Below the pieces are notes generated by a model, which saw nothing but the letters and a program-made list of their open reading frames with translations, did no database searches and was not told where the DNA came from. From Lolium rigidum (lineage: Eukaryota; Streptophyta; Magnoliopsida; Poales; Poaceae), in assembly GCF_022539505.1 (NCBI RefSeq), contig NC_061508.1, forward strand, positions 34,280,256 through 34,344,255: a stretch of 64,000 bases of DNA, given 5' to 3'. This document shows positions 22,410 to 32,921 of this stretch, piece after piece; position 1 is the first letter of the stretch, and each line of letters starts with the position of its first letter. Both the position numbers and the translations under genes were made by a program.

Positions 22410-25400
22410 TGTAATATCCCAGGTTTAGAGGCAATAAAATGAGAGAACACCAAAGTGTGCATTGCATTCATGCATAGAAAATCCGGGGAATTTTCGCGCT
22501 TCAAATAAAACTTACCACAGTAATTGAAGTTTCACTTGACTTGCTGGGAATTGAAGTAGATCATCAAGTCAAGCGCTATAAACTTCATCTGTGATCTTTG
22601 CTAAAACCTTGTTTTGGGTAGAGATGATTTGATCTATGGGCTAGATCAAATGGAATTAGTTTTACAGACAAACAACACCTTAAGTAAGGATCAACTATAA
22701 GATCTTATAAAAGATCTCAACATGCCATTCCTTACAACAACACATGAATAATTATTCAATCCTAAATCAAAGAACACAATTAATTAAGAAACTATTCTTT
22801 ACTTGTTTTATCCATGTCTTCTACTAAATAAATGTTCCTACCATGAGTCACATGGTATATCCTTTCAACTATAATACTTGAACCAACTCAAGAACATTCA
22901 TATTCATTCTTCATTAACCTTGACCATTCCAATCTTATTTCCCAACTCATTCCATTAAACCTTAGAGAAAGGAGAGAATCATCAATATGCTTATATCATC
23001 CATTAAATAGAACCTAGCTAAATATTTAAACCTTGTCCAAGGGAGGTAATTGTTGATACTAACCAATGTTATAATAAGTATAAGTAAAGTATTAAACCCT
23101 ACTTGACTTAGCTAATACTTGATGGTAAGCAAGAACCTATTCTTCTAGTAATTATAGAGAGGCAAGTGTTGTGATCATTACACCTTGGTAATGATCATAA
23201 ACTCTAGAGAACCCTACCTATTCAGAAGAGCTCAACCTAAAGAGGTATACTCAAGTATATGGAATTATACTTAATCTTGGAGAGAGACCATAATTCACCA
23301 ATGAATTGTTATGCAGCCAATACTTTGATTATTACAAATTGGGTGATGATCATAAACCTTAAGAATCTAAGTGAGTGTGTTGAGAGAAGTATAAAAGAAG
23401 AGAGATTAGTGAGGAATAAGTGGATCATGTCTAATGCATGATCTTACTTTATAAATTGAGTTGATAAGTTAAACCTATACATATGATCAATAGATCTCAT
23501 TCTTCACATGAAATAATAAGTAACTCATTAGTAGTTAACCAAACCAATACTCATGCATTGTATAGAGTAGTAATGATATTGTATTTAAACCTTGCATATT
23601 CAAACACTTAAGACAAATCTAGTATTGCCCCGATACATTAGTTCTACCTAAGTGAGGAGGATAACCCTAGCCATTAAAATATGATCAAAGCTTATACCAT
23701 ATCCTAAACCTAGTTGTGTATCCCATTGGTGATCATAACAAAAACACTAGGCCATATTTGAATTCCAATCCAAGTATTACTTTGGATTATAATTAGAACC
23801 CTGCCATGCCTCATGCCTATTTCATACTTCAAATAGTGAAATATTTCCAAAGCCATAAACCTTGTCATATGGAATCAATTCCACATGAAATAATGTCCTA
23901 ACTTGTGTATCATGTATCACAAGTATAAATTAAGCCATATATACCTAAGCTTAAATGTTATTGAAGTAAGTAAAGTGAACAATGATAAGCTTGGGAATTA
24001 TATTAACAAGTTCAAGCCAGAATTTACTAAACAAGATTAGTGAATATAGTGTTTATTCAACCATTTTCTTAAACCCTTAGAGGTAATTCTCCACATAAAA
24101 TCATGATTCATCTTATTCTCAACACCACTTAATTTAAACTCTAGCCATAAGGAGAATTATATGTGAACCATCCATATTGTTAAGAGCCCTAGAAAAATTT
24201 AGTAATATGCTTACCATACACCTATTATAAAATTTAAACCATTTAAATATATCTCGGTTCCTAAATTAAAAGGCAATTGAGATAAACACATAAACCATAG
24301 CTATTTTAAATTTAAAATGCACTTCACAAGAACACCAAGTAATCACCCATCAAATAGTTGTTTAAACAATAGAACTATGCAGTAAGTATTTTTATGAAGT
24401 GATATTGATATTTAATATTTTAGAACCTGCAAAAATAAACAGAAATCAAATTGGAATTTAAATAACAAGTTTAAAACGGAAAATAAAAAGAGAAAAAGAG
24501 AGGGAGAGGACTTACCAGCGAGGCCAACGCAGCCCGAAGCCAACCCAGCACCACGGCCCACCACGGCCGCTCGGCGACAGCCCAAGGTCAGCCCGGCCCA
24601 CATGGAAACGGTCCATATACCGTTTCACGATTAAACGAAGGCCATCGCCTTCGTCTTCCTCCGGCGGGCGACGGCGCGATGGAGCTCGCGGAGCCACGTC
24701 CTCGTTGCGGATAGAGACGCCGCCGGACGCCATCCATCATGCCGGAGGCCAATACAAGGATCTCCACGTCCAGAGTCATCCTAATTGCGCCAAGATCCGT
24801 GCCCAAATACATCTCCGTCGAGGCCGCAGTATCCTGGCCGCCGGCGACGAATTACCGTCAATGCCGAGTTCTTCTGGAGCTATAAAACCACGAGCAGACG
24901 CGCGCAAACCCTAGCTACGCTCAGCGCCTCTCCATTGCATCCCTATCCCTTTCTAACTCTCACTGGAACCACAACCATGGCCGGCCAGTTCTCCGGCTAG
25001 CCGCCGATTAAGACCACCCCCGTCTCGGCCCGCGTGGTCGAGGAGAAGCGCCGTGTCTGCGGGAGCATCCTCGTGGAAGGAATCGAGGAGAGGAGGTCTC
25101 AATCATCGCCAATCATCCGTTCCCTTTCATCGGCCTCCCGCAGAAAAGTGGAGCTTGTCGTCGTCCTCGTCTCCGGGAGACTCCGTCGAGCAGCTGGGAA
25201 GCCTCAAGGTGAGCAGGCGCATCGAAGGAGCTATTTCTTGCTTTCTAAAGATCATCCTAGCACTAGTTCATATGTTGGCCGGAGCTCGTTGCCGCGGTAG
25301 AGCTCACCGGAGATAGCTCCGGTGATCCCCTGAGTAGGGCGACCACACCGTCGTGTTCAGTGGATCGAGGCGAGTCGGAGACCCCCAGTAGATCATCCCG

Positions 25401-28400
25401 GGGAGCCATAAATCGGCAGCGCCGCCGTGCGCTGACCGCGGCGTCAAGCCGCCGGCGAGGTCAGCATGGCCTCGTAGGACCCCGTGTAGTCTTGACTGGT
25501 CCACGCCAACGTGGCAGTCGACGTGTACCTGGCCCCACTCGTCAGTCTCTGTGTGTGTATCTGAACCGGTAAGTTTAGTAATTATCAGTTAATTTAAATT
25601 CCAGTAAAATACTAGAACTTTGAAAAATTATATCAAATCCATTTCAACTCAGAAAATTATGAATAATATATCAAAATGCTCACAAAAATAAACTCTACTC
25701 AAATAAAATATAAAACAAAAATGTGTGTCAAAATAAAATTTCACTTATTTTTAACTTCATAAATTATGCCATTTCATTTATTCAAAATACAATTTGAATT
25801 CAATAATTAGTGAAGTTTCAAAATTAAATTTTAACTATTCAGTAACTAAATAAAATGTTAAGAGTAATTTTATTTATCATATTTGCATTAACTTAATTAT
25901 TAGTGGTAATTCATAAACCCTAATTGCAAATTACTATTTTCTATCTTCTGTAAATAGCAATAACTCAAGAAAATATTATAAGCCAATATTAGTTTGGTAA
26001 ATCAAAACTTATTTACTTAAACATCTTTAGTTAACAAGTTAATTATTTTAAAACCCTAACAACAATTATTAAACCCTGATTCTTAATTAAACCAAAATAG
26101 GAATTACCCTAATTATTAAATCCGGTGAAAATTAATAAAATGTTAAACCATTACTAATTTTGATTCAAAATAATTAGTAACCACAACTCTATTACCAATT
26201 ATCATTTTATGAGTTGTACCATAATTTAGAAACCCTAGTTTCAATTTGAATAAGAACCTTGATCTCATTATTCCATGTGTTCATCCATAGTAAATGCAAA
26301 CCTAAAACCCTAAGGATTTCACCCATGTGATCATTACACTTTAGTAGTAACACTAAAAACCTAGTGCTTATCACATGTGATTATGTGAATTTCAACTTTA
26401 CTTGTAGAACCTTGATAAGTAACTAATGAATGCATAATCATAATCCACTAGCATAAACCAAGTCACATGAGATTGTCATTTCATGTTCCTATTCTTAAAT
26501 TAAAACCTATATGATTCACTAGTATCACCTAGGTATAAACCCTAACTTGTTAATTGGATTAGTACCATTGATCACCATACCATTAGGATCAACCTCAACC
26601 ATCATAATTTAGTAGCACCATAATGATAGACCCTAATACCAACCTTGTATAGCAAATCACATCACATGCTCCTATTCCACTCAACCCTACTTAGTAATTG
26701 ATAAGCCACTTAGCTTAGAAGCAATTAGAGATTACTTAGTAAGTAGTTGTGAAGCCATAGTAAACCCTAACTCAAAGCAAAACCTTGACCATCAATTTTT
26801 GATATGGTACTATAATCAACCTTAGTAATAAACCTGCTAATACTTACTACATATAGACCAATTCTATTTAAGAATCCAACTAATTCCTATTAGTGAAACT
26901 AATTGAATCTAATAGTCAACCCTAGAAGCCATAGCACATATGTATAATAGTTCATATTCTTATTTAACCTGTTCTTCAAAAGTTATTCTTTTGAAGTACA
27001 AATACCAATCAAACCTTAGAAGCCCTATCCTTCCTTGAAATACTAAATATTTCTTCAACAACATGTTCTTCAAAAGTTATTCTTTTTGAAGTATAGCATA
27101 AAGTAATCATCAACCATGTCCTGTAGAACTTAAAATTGACAACTGTTCTTCACATATTATTCCACTACTATTCTTTATGTGTATGATTGTTATGATGTCT
27201 TATATCACTTGATTATGATGCTAATATAACCAAACCCTAATAAGAACCTTGTTTGAGAACCATCCTAAAAGTGCAACCAACCCTAAAGAAATCTTTACAA
27301 CTCATACATCCTAAATCATCGAGGTTAGGTTACGCTCGGGACGATTGCATCTCATACTATGCATTATAGCATTTTTGCCAGTTCTTTAAACATTGTCCTT
27401 ACCGGACGATGATGGTATTTCAGACATTTGGAGTTATCACGTATCGAAGCTTTTGCCTGCATAATCTTGCAGTCAAGAAAGGCAAGTTCATCGCTTGCTC
27501 ATGTCATTTGATTATTTTTATCAAACTATATGCAAAGTACTATACTTATCACTCATGCATTGAAAAGCAAAGTATTATTTTACAATTATGAATATGACTA
27601 TGTGGTGGGCAATGGAACCATGGTATGTGTTGATATGGTGGAGGTTCCATTGCAATGGGTTATATCACCCTAGGATTAATTACCAATGCCGTCCGGTGAT
27701 TCTAGCGCCGTACATACCGCGTTGACCATAAGATCTATAATGGCTGCGGGGAAGTCAGCTGTATCTTTTCCCTTCGCACGCCAACGGATCGGAGAGACGG
27801 TGGGGTGTTGGAGGCACCGCCGCAATAGGTTGGGAAATCCTTTTAAATCCCCATCCATTGGTGATGTTAATCTCTTCCGATCTATGAAGGATTGTCCAAA
27901 GTACACCATGAGTAAAGCCGTATTATCGGGGGAAAGTCTACCGGAGGTGTGCGGGTGGACAAAAGGGTGGGTTTGCGGTCGCGGAGAAGGCGGTGTGGAC
28001 TTGGATCTTACACCTGGCCTCACACCAAAGGAAGTGTGGACGGGAAAGAATTCGCCTGGTTGGCAACAAGGATAAGGTCTCTTATGGGAAAAGTAACGCA
28101 CCTCTGCGGAGGATACCGAATTGTGGCTGTCACTCCTCGTTCCGGGAAGGGAACTGCGAACGCGGCGGAGAAAGGAACTCCACGAAGTTCGGTCAACTCT
28201 GTGAAGACTGACGGGCATAGTTTTCAGAATAAAATAAACCTTTTGAAGAAATGTTTACAAAAACTTGCATTGGCCTATGACTTTCTGGTCTATGGCTGTA
28301 GCTAGTGCATGATACACATATTTCCTAATATGAACTTGCCGAGTACGCTCGTACTCATTCTATCTCGTTTGAACCCCCTTCTTAGAGCAATGCACCGAAG

Positions 28401-28844
28401 GAGAAACTACCGTGGAACTCGAAGACAAAGGAGTCAACCGCAACAAGATGAAGAATCCAATCAACGAAGTCAATGGAGTCAACTCCTGCATCGGTTATAA
28501 TGGAAACCTAGACTAGTAATAGAAGGGAATCTTTCCCTAATCCTAGCACCTAAGTAGCTAGATTTCTATAGCAAGCCAAGTAGCTCTTGAACTTGAGTTA
28601 GCAATAAGATAGATTACGAGTCGTTCTTCCGGAGCTTTATTTGAAGTTTTACCTCACCGTAAAGTAGGAGGTTGTGTGGATCTTATGTAAACTGTTCATG
28701 TGTACTTCTATAGACATACCTTGGACTCGCATATGTTTCTGTTGTACCACTCTGAGAGATGTAATATGGGTGGAACGGTGTTTCACTTGTGTTATGTCAA
28801 CGACTTGTGTACTACACCATGCAGTGGTACGCTGGGTCATCACA
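22410..28844 (+). repeat. LARD 3' LTR (6,435 bp)
   Basis: A near-identical copy of 13,005-19,447 with scattered substitutions and many 1-2 bp indels, a number of them at CCG / CTCG contexts (see findings). It carries the same TATAAAA at 24,891-24,897 and the same MAGQFSG mini-frame. It ends GGGTCATCACA at 28,844, followed by the CCGGT duplication. Confidence 0.93.
24891..24897 (+). promoter_or_regulatory. TATA box of the LARD 3' LTR
   Basis: TATAAAA in the same GC-rich context as in the 5' LTR. From here a transcript could read outward through the rest of the LTR into the CACTA remnant to the right. Confidence 0.6.
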
Positions 28845-29905
28845 CCGGTCCTATGCGATCTCTGGTTGACGGTATTCAGTTTATGGAGGAGCGGCGTCTC
28901 AGGGAGAAAGATAATGGATACCCAGTGTATATTGCCAAGGTGCCCTCGGGCCATGGCTTTGTCGATAGTGGCTTCGCGGAGAAGATCTTCCTGCGGTATG
29001 ATGACATCTTTGCCATGCTGAACGGTTATCCGCTGCACTACACCTTCATTCGCCTATACTCGCTCGGCAAGGCGATGCGGATCATTAGAAACAACATCCC
29101 GGACATCGCGATAGCCGACCCCTTCTACATGCGTGCCGTCCACTTGGCCACCGCCGGAGACCGGGCAGTCGCGAGTGGATACCTCAAAGACTTCTTTCTA
29201 GCGAACCGAGAAGAAGTCTAACATCCTCTCTACTGTATTTCCCGAGTAAGTCACCCCCTCACCGTACCGGTCTTAACTCGTGATTTTTTTTAGATTTCAA
29301 TCGTCATGTTCTTAAACATTATGTGTTCTACGCGAGAGACAAAACCTGCACACTCATCTCCATAACCCCGAAGCATTCCGTGGCCACATACCTCGATGCG
29401 GACGGTAAGTCAACCACGGACTACACGAATGTCAAGGCCGTACTTGATGATGCTCTCAATGCCTACGTCAAAGCGAAAGGCAACATGCGAGAGGCCAAAT
29501 GTTAGGTACGGGAAGCATGTGTTCAAGCACCAAACAAAGTTTCCCTGCGTCAAGAAGCCGCCTTCTAGTAACAAGGATGCCTACTACGCCCTCTATCACA
29601 TGGATAAGTTCATACGGGACTAGCAGCAGCTTACGCTACTCGAGCATCTCGGAGACCGGGCCAACAAATTGGCGCGGGTCCCCGACGACGGCATCAAGCA
29701 AGACTTCTTCCGCATCCAAGTAGAGTTTTGTGAAATCATCCATCAAGATGTCGTTAGAAGCGCGGGGAGTTACGCGCCGGCTATCGGCCGTCAAATAGTG
29801 ACATAGACACAATGCTCCAAATGCAGGGGTGACGACTACCGCTCATGGATGTGCTTGAAGAAAGGCGGCGGTTTTATCCACGCTCCGCAAAAGTCTTGAT
29901 GGGCG
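28845..29905 (+). pseudogene. CACTA ORF remnant, Ulp1-like (C48 protease-like) part
   Basis: Immediately after the LARD the CACTA frame resumes with MRSLVDGIQFMEERRLREK, then YIAKVPSGHGFVDSGF, FLRYDDIFAMLNGYPLHYTF and RIIRNNIPDIAIADPFYMR. After a likely intron (about 29,221-29,320) CTLISITPKHSVATYLD and DYTNVKAVLDDAL continue, and other frames give YGKHVFKHQTKFPCVKKPP and KDAYYALYHMDKFIRD. This order is typical of the C-terminal Ulp1-like domain in plant CACTA and MULE proteins. Part of the usual H-D-C signature may remain (YLD; PCVKKPP), but frameshifts near 29,505 and 29,625 make it a pseudogene. Confidence 0.75.
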
Positions 29906-30071
29906 AGCCTAGTTATGTAGTTGTGAACTAAAGACGAGCTTCTGTTGTAATAAACTTTATCCAGAACTTTACTTGCATGTCTGTTTAATTACTAGTTCGG
30001 CTATGTTTGTGAACTTATATATATGGCTCTATCGTTTTCCGCACTTGATTTGGTCGTTAATTTTGTTTGCA

Positions 30072-30614
30072 TATGCCGATGATTAGAATGTTCGGTCAAC
30101 TCGTACACTCCGGGGTGTCGCTAGTGAGCCTGGTGTGATGACACAAATATCAATCTCTTGTGCATCCTACCTGGCCTCACTAACGCCATCCCGGGATGTT
30201 CATATTTGTTTCGACCAACAATGTATGAGGCCCTTGTCATTCTTCCATTTGCTTTGGTATCTCAAAATGCCAATGATTAGAATGTTGGTCACCTATACAC
30301 TTGGGGGAGGGTCGGTGAACCTGGTGCGATGACACAAGTATCAATCTCTTGTGCATCCTACTTGGTTTCACTGACGCCTTCCCTAAATGTTAATATTTGT
30401 TTGGACTGACAAAGTATGAGGCCCTTGTCATTCTTCTATTTGCTTTGGTATCTCAAAATGCCGATGATTAGAATGTTGGTCACCTATACACTTGGGGGAG
30501 GGTAAGTGAACCTGGTGCGATGACACAAGTATCAATCTATTGTGCATCCTACTTGGTTTCACTTACTCCGTCCCTAAATGTTAATATTTGTTCCGACCAA
30601 CAATGTATGAGGCA
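30072..30614 (+). repeat. Tandem repeat, about 190-bp unit x 2.9, in the CACTA
   Basis: The phrase TGCC(A/G)ATGATTAGAATGTT recurs at about 30,074, 30,268 and 30,459, each followed by CTCGTACAC or CCTATACAC, the GATGACACAA-TATCAATCT block and ATGTATGAGGC or AAGTATGAGGC. Copies two and three are closest. The unit holds no coding frame. It may be a spacer array between the CACTA coding and subterminal regions. Confidence 0.85.
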
Positions 30615-30723
30615 TGCCTTTTAGTTCATACTACTTGGATCGTTTTTGAGTTTGCTCTTATTCGTTGCAAACATCTATGAGCGTGCACTAATGTTTCTTT
30701 GGCTTGTGCATATGTACGCAGAT

Positions 30724-30976
30724 ATGACGTGGTATGTCGTGTACAAGGGCAAGGTTCCCGGAGTCTACAACGGCGGGAGGAGTGTCGGAGACGAGGTTCA
30801 CCGTTTTAGCGGTAACAGACTACAAAGGGTACACCACTAGAGCGGAGGCCGAAGACGGATACGCACGCTATCCGGCGGGAGAGAGGACGGAGCGGAGGAG
30901 GAACCGGATGAAGACCACTTTCATCGGGACGGTGCTAGTAGTGACTCTAGCTCTCTTCTATGTGATGCTAGTTTAG
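30724..30976 (+). pseudogene. RNase H1 hybrid-binding / viroplasmin-like domain in the CACTA, with C-terminal membrane helix, frameshifted
   Basis: From the ATG at 30,724 the text MTWYVVYKGKVPGVYNGG, then VHRFSGN, matches the start of the RNase H1 N-terminal hybrid-binding fold (Y-V-V-x-K-G-x-x-P-G-x-Y ... V-x-x-F-S-G). After a frameshift near 30,820 the second half continues as DYKGYTTRAEAEDGYARY, the usual Y-K-x-F/Y-x-T-x-x-E-A-E helix. It is followed by a basic stretch and a hydrophobic segment (TVLVVTLALFYVMLV) to the stop at 30,974-30,976. The fold binds RNA:DNA hybrids in RNase H1. Its role in a DNA transposon is unknown. Confidence 0.65.
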
Positions 30977-31204
30977 ATGATCGACCTTGTGCCACTACTA
31001 GCTCATTTGTGACTTGTAACACCGTAACTTGCATTGTAACCTCTAATGTGAATGCTTGTGAATCATGTGGGGCTAATGTGAAGAACTATGTATGGATAAG
31101 CTGTGCTGTTGTTTATATGCTGTTATATATCCTGTATTGTGCTATTGTACTGTCATATACAACCTGTATAAATACCTGCCAAGATACAAAAAAAAAAATT
31201 TCGA

Positions 31205-31675
31205 AATCCTAGCAGTGGCGCACTAGTGGACCATCTGTGGCGCACTACCACTAAGTAGCAGTGGCGCACTGCTACTGATCCAGTGGCGCACTGCCCTGTG
31301 ATCCTCTCCGAGACTAGCAGTGGCGCACAAGGATAAGTAGCAGTGGCGCACGTCTCGGAGAGGGCGGTGGCGCACGTACTAACGCAGCGATGGCGCACCT
31401 ACTAGCTGGACCGATGGCGCACGCAAAGCGCAGCGGTGGCGCACCTCTTCTACACGGTGGTGGCGCACTGCCTCGACCAACGGTGGCGCACCACTTTGGA
31501 GTAGTAGTGGCGCACCGGTGGGCATGTCAATGGCGCACCGGGCGGTGCGCCACAGGTATCTAGGCTAGTAGTGGCGCACCCCTAGTGCGCCACTACTATG
31601 TGTTAGCAGTGGCGTGATAACAGTGGCGCACCACTAGTGCGCCACTGATGGCTATATGTGGTGCGCCACTGAAAG
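31205..31675. repeat. CACTA right subterminal repeats (GTGGCGCAC motif)
   Basis: More than fifteen copies of TGGCGCAC / GTGCGCCA, mostly in one orientation over 31,210-31,540 and inverted nearer the end. Spacing is irregular (about 15-35 bp). Paired with the left array it supports a single CACTA element. Confidence 0.88.
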
Positions 31676-31846
31676 CCTTTTTTCTAGTAGTGCTGCCTCC
31701 TGATGAAGAGGCTGCCTCCTTATCCGAACCTAATTTGTACCACCCGAACCAAGATAAAGTTGTGAGGCAACACCCCTGAAGCTATGCATTGGCCATGCTC
31801 TGAGCCGATGAGCGTGGGTGTCGCGCCCGTGACGATAGACCCCAAT

Positions 31847-32475
31847 TAGGGTTGAAAATGATATGGAAACGGATGGAAATATGCTTTATTTTTTTTTCTA
31901 TTTTGTCGGAATCGAAAATGGAATTGGAAACCCTAGAAACGAATATAAAAATGGAAATCCTCGAATATGAATACAAAACGGATACGTAGCGGATACATTA
32001 CAAAAACGGATATTTGCCACAACACAATGCGGCATAATATCTTGATTTGTAGACCGAAAGACACATATAAATAAAAAGACAATAAAACAAGATATATCAC
32101 TTGACTTCGACAAGCGGCAATTTCACATAAAGTAACACACATAGTTTAACAGCTGCATGCACATACAATTATATAAAGTGATTAGGGTTAGAGTAATTAG
32201 TGGACTTGATACGTGGCTAAGCCCAGTTCATGTGTAAATGTGGGCTTACTAAATGCACGGGCCTATCTAGATTATATTTCCGGAATTTCCTCTGTCGTTT
32301 CCCTTTCCGTCGGAAAGGGCTCCCTCGTTTAAAAAATTCTTTTTCGTTTCTTTTTATGATTTTGCCGTTTTCGTTTCTTTTTCTCCAAACGTCGTTTCCT
32401 TTTCCGTATTTGGCCCTCCATTTTCTTTTTCTTCAAAAAGGACGGAAAGTTTCCCTTTCGTTTTCAACGGCACAC
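31847..32475. mobile_element. Possible hAT-like non-autonomous element
   Basis: The left end reads TAGGGTTGAAAATGATATGG and the right end, inverted, has CCGTTGAAAACGAAAGGGAA. Both sides are rich in GGAAACGGA / TCCGTTTCC words. No clear 8-bp duplication was found and the right terminus is degenerate. No protein is encoded. Confidence 0.4.
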
Positions 32476-32689
32476 GCGCATTGGTCGATTTTAACAAAAC
32501 TTACATACACCATTTGTCTGATTTAGCCTATATTTTAAAAATTTAGAAAATTTAGTGTTGTATTTACTAGTACTATTTAATACATGAACAATGAATCCAA
32601 GCTATATATTGAAAATAATAACGTCCAACAAAAAGAGCAAAACCATTTTGTACTATTCAGTGTTGTCGTTAACTAATTAGTAGAATGTA

Positions 32690-32901
32690 CTCCCACCTTC
32701 CAATGAAAGTAGTTTGAGATTGGCCAAACTTTGAATATATCTACACTTGAGATTTGCTAAAATTTGGATGTATCTGGTGTAGACACACCTAAAATTTTAA
32801 CATATCTCACATAGCCTTCATGAGTTCATGGGGCGGAGAAAGTAGGTTATTTGAGAATAAATTTTGAGTCTAGAATGTAGACTATTTCAAAATTGAGGGA
32901 G
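32690..32901. mobile_element. Stowaway-like MITE (TSD TA)
   Basis: About 212 bp from CTCCCACCTTCC to TTGAGGGAG, flanked by TA on both sides. The interior (CTTTGAATATATCTACACTTGAGA, later AGAAAGTAGG) fits a Tc1/mariner-related Stowaway MITE. A (TA)n run follows directly. Confidence 0.7.
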
Positions 32902-32921
32902 TATATATATATATATATCTT

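Larger units (their letters stand above)
13005..28844 (+). mobile_element. Complete LARD (large retrotransposon derivative), Sukkula-like, non-autonomous
   Basis: Two long direct repeats (13,005-19,447 and 22,410-28,844) begin TGTAATATCCCAGG and end GGGTCATCACA. They flank a 2,962-bp interior with a primer-binding site at its left edge and a purine tract at its right edge, and the whole is bounded by CCGGT. The interior codes for no gag or pol. LTRs above 4 kb with a roughly 3-kb non-coding interior match the published description of barley LARDs such as Sukkula. The family name is an inference. Long stretches of the two LTRs are identical by eye, suggesting a fairly recent insertion; I did not compute divergence. 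Confidence 0.93.
10003..31692 (+). mobile_element. CACTA (En/Spm) DNA transposon, TSD CTG, split by a nested LARD
   Basis: The left end is CACTACTAGGAAAAGG at 10,003 and the right end is its inverse, CCTTTTTTCTAGTAGTG, ending at 31,692. The 3-bp duplication CTG is at 10,000-10,002 and 31,693-31,695. Both subterminal regions are packed with GTGGCGCAC / GTGCGCCAC. Without the 15,840-bp LARD and its 5-bp duplication the element is about 5.85 kb. It encodes remnants of a Ptta/En-Spm type protein, an Ulp1-like protein and an RNase H1 hybrid-binding-like domain. I see no tnp2-type catalytic transposase, so it was probably non-autonomous or is internally deleted. Confidence 0.92.

Noticed and set aside
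27676..28218. 180-codon minus-strand frame in the LARD 3' LTR
   Set aside because: The matching region of the 5' LTR has a shorter, differently ended frame because of indels, and no domain is recognisable, so it is not a conserved gene.
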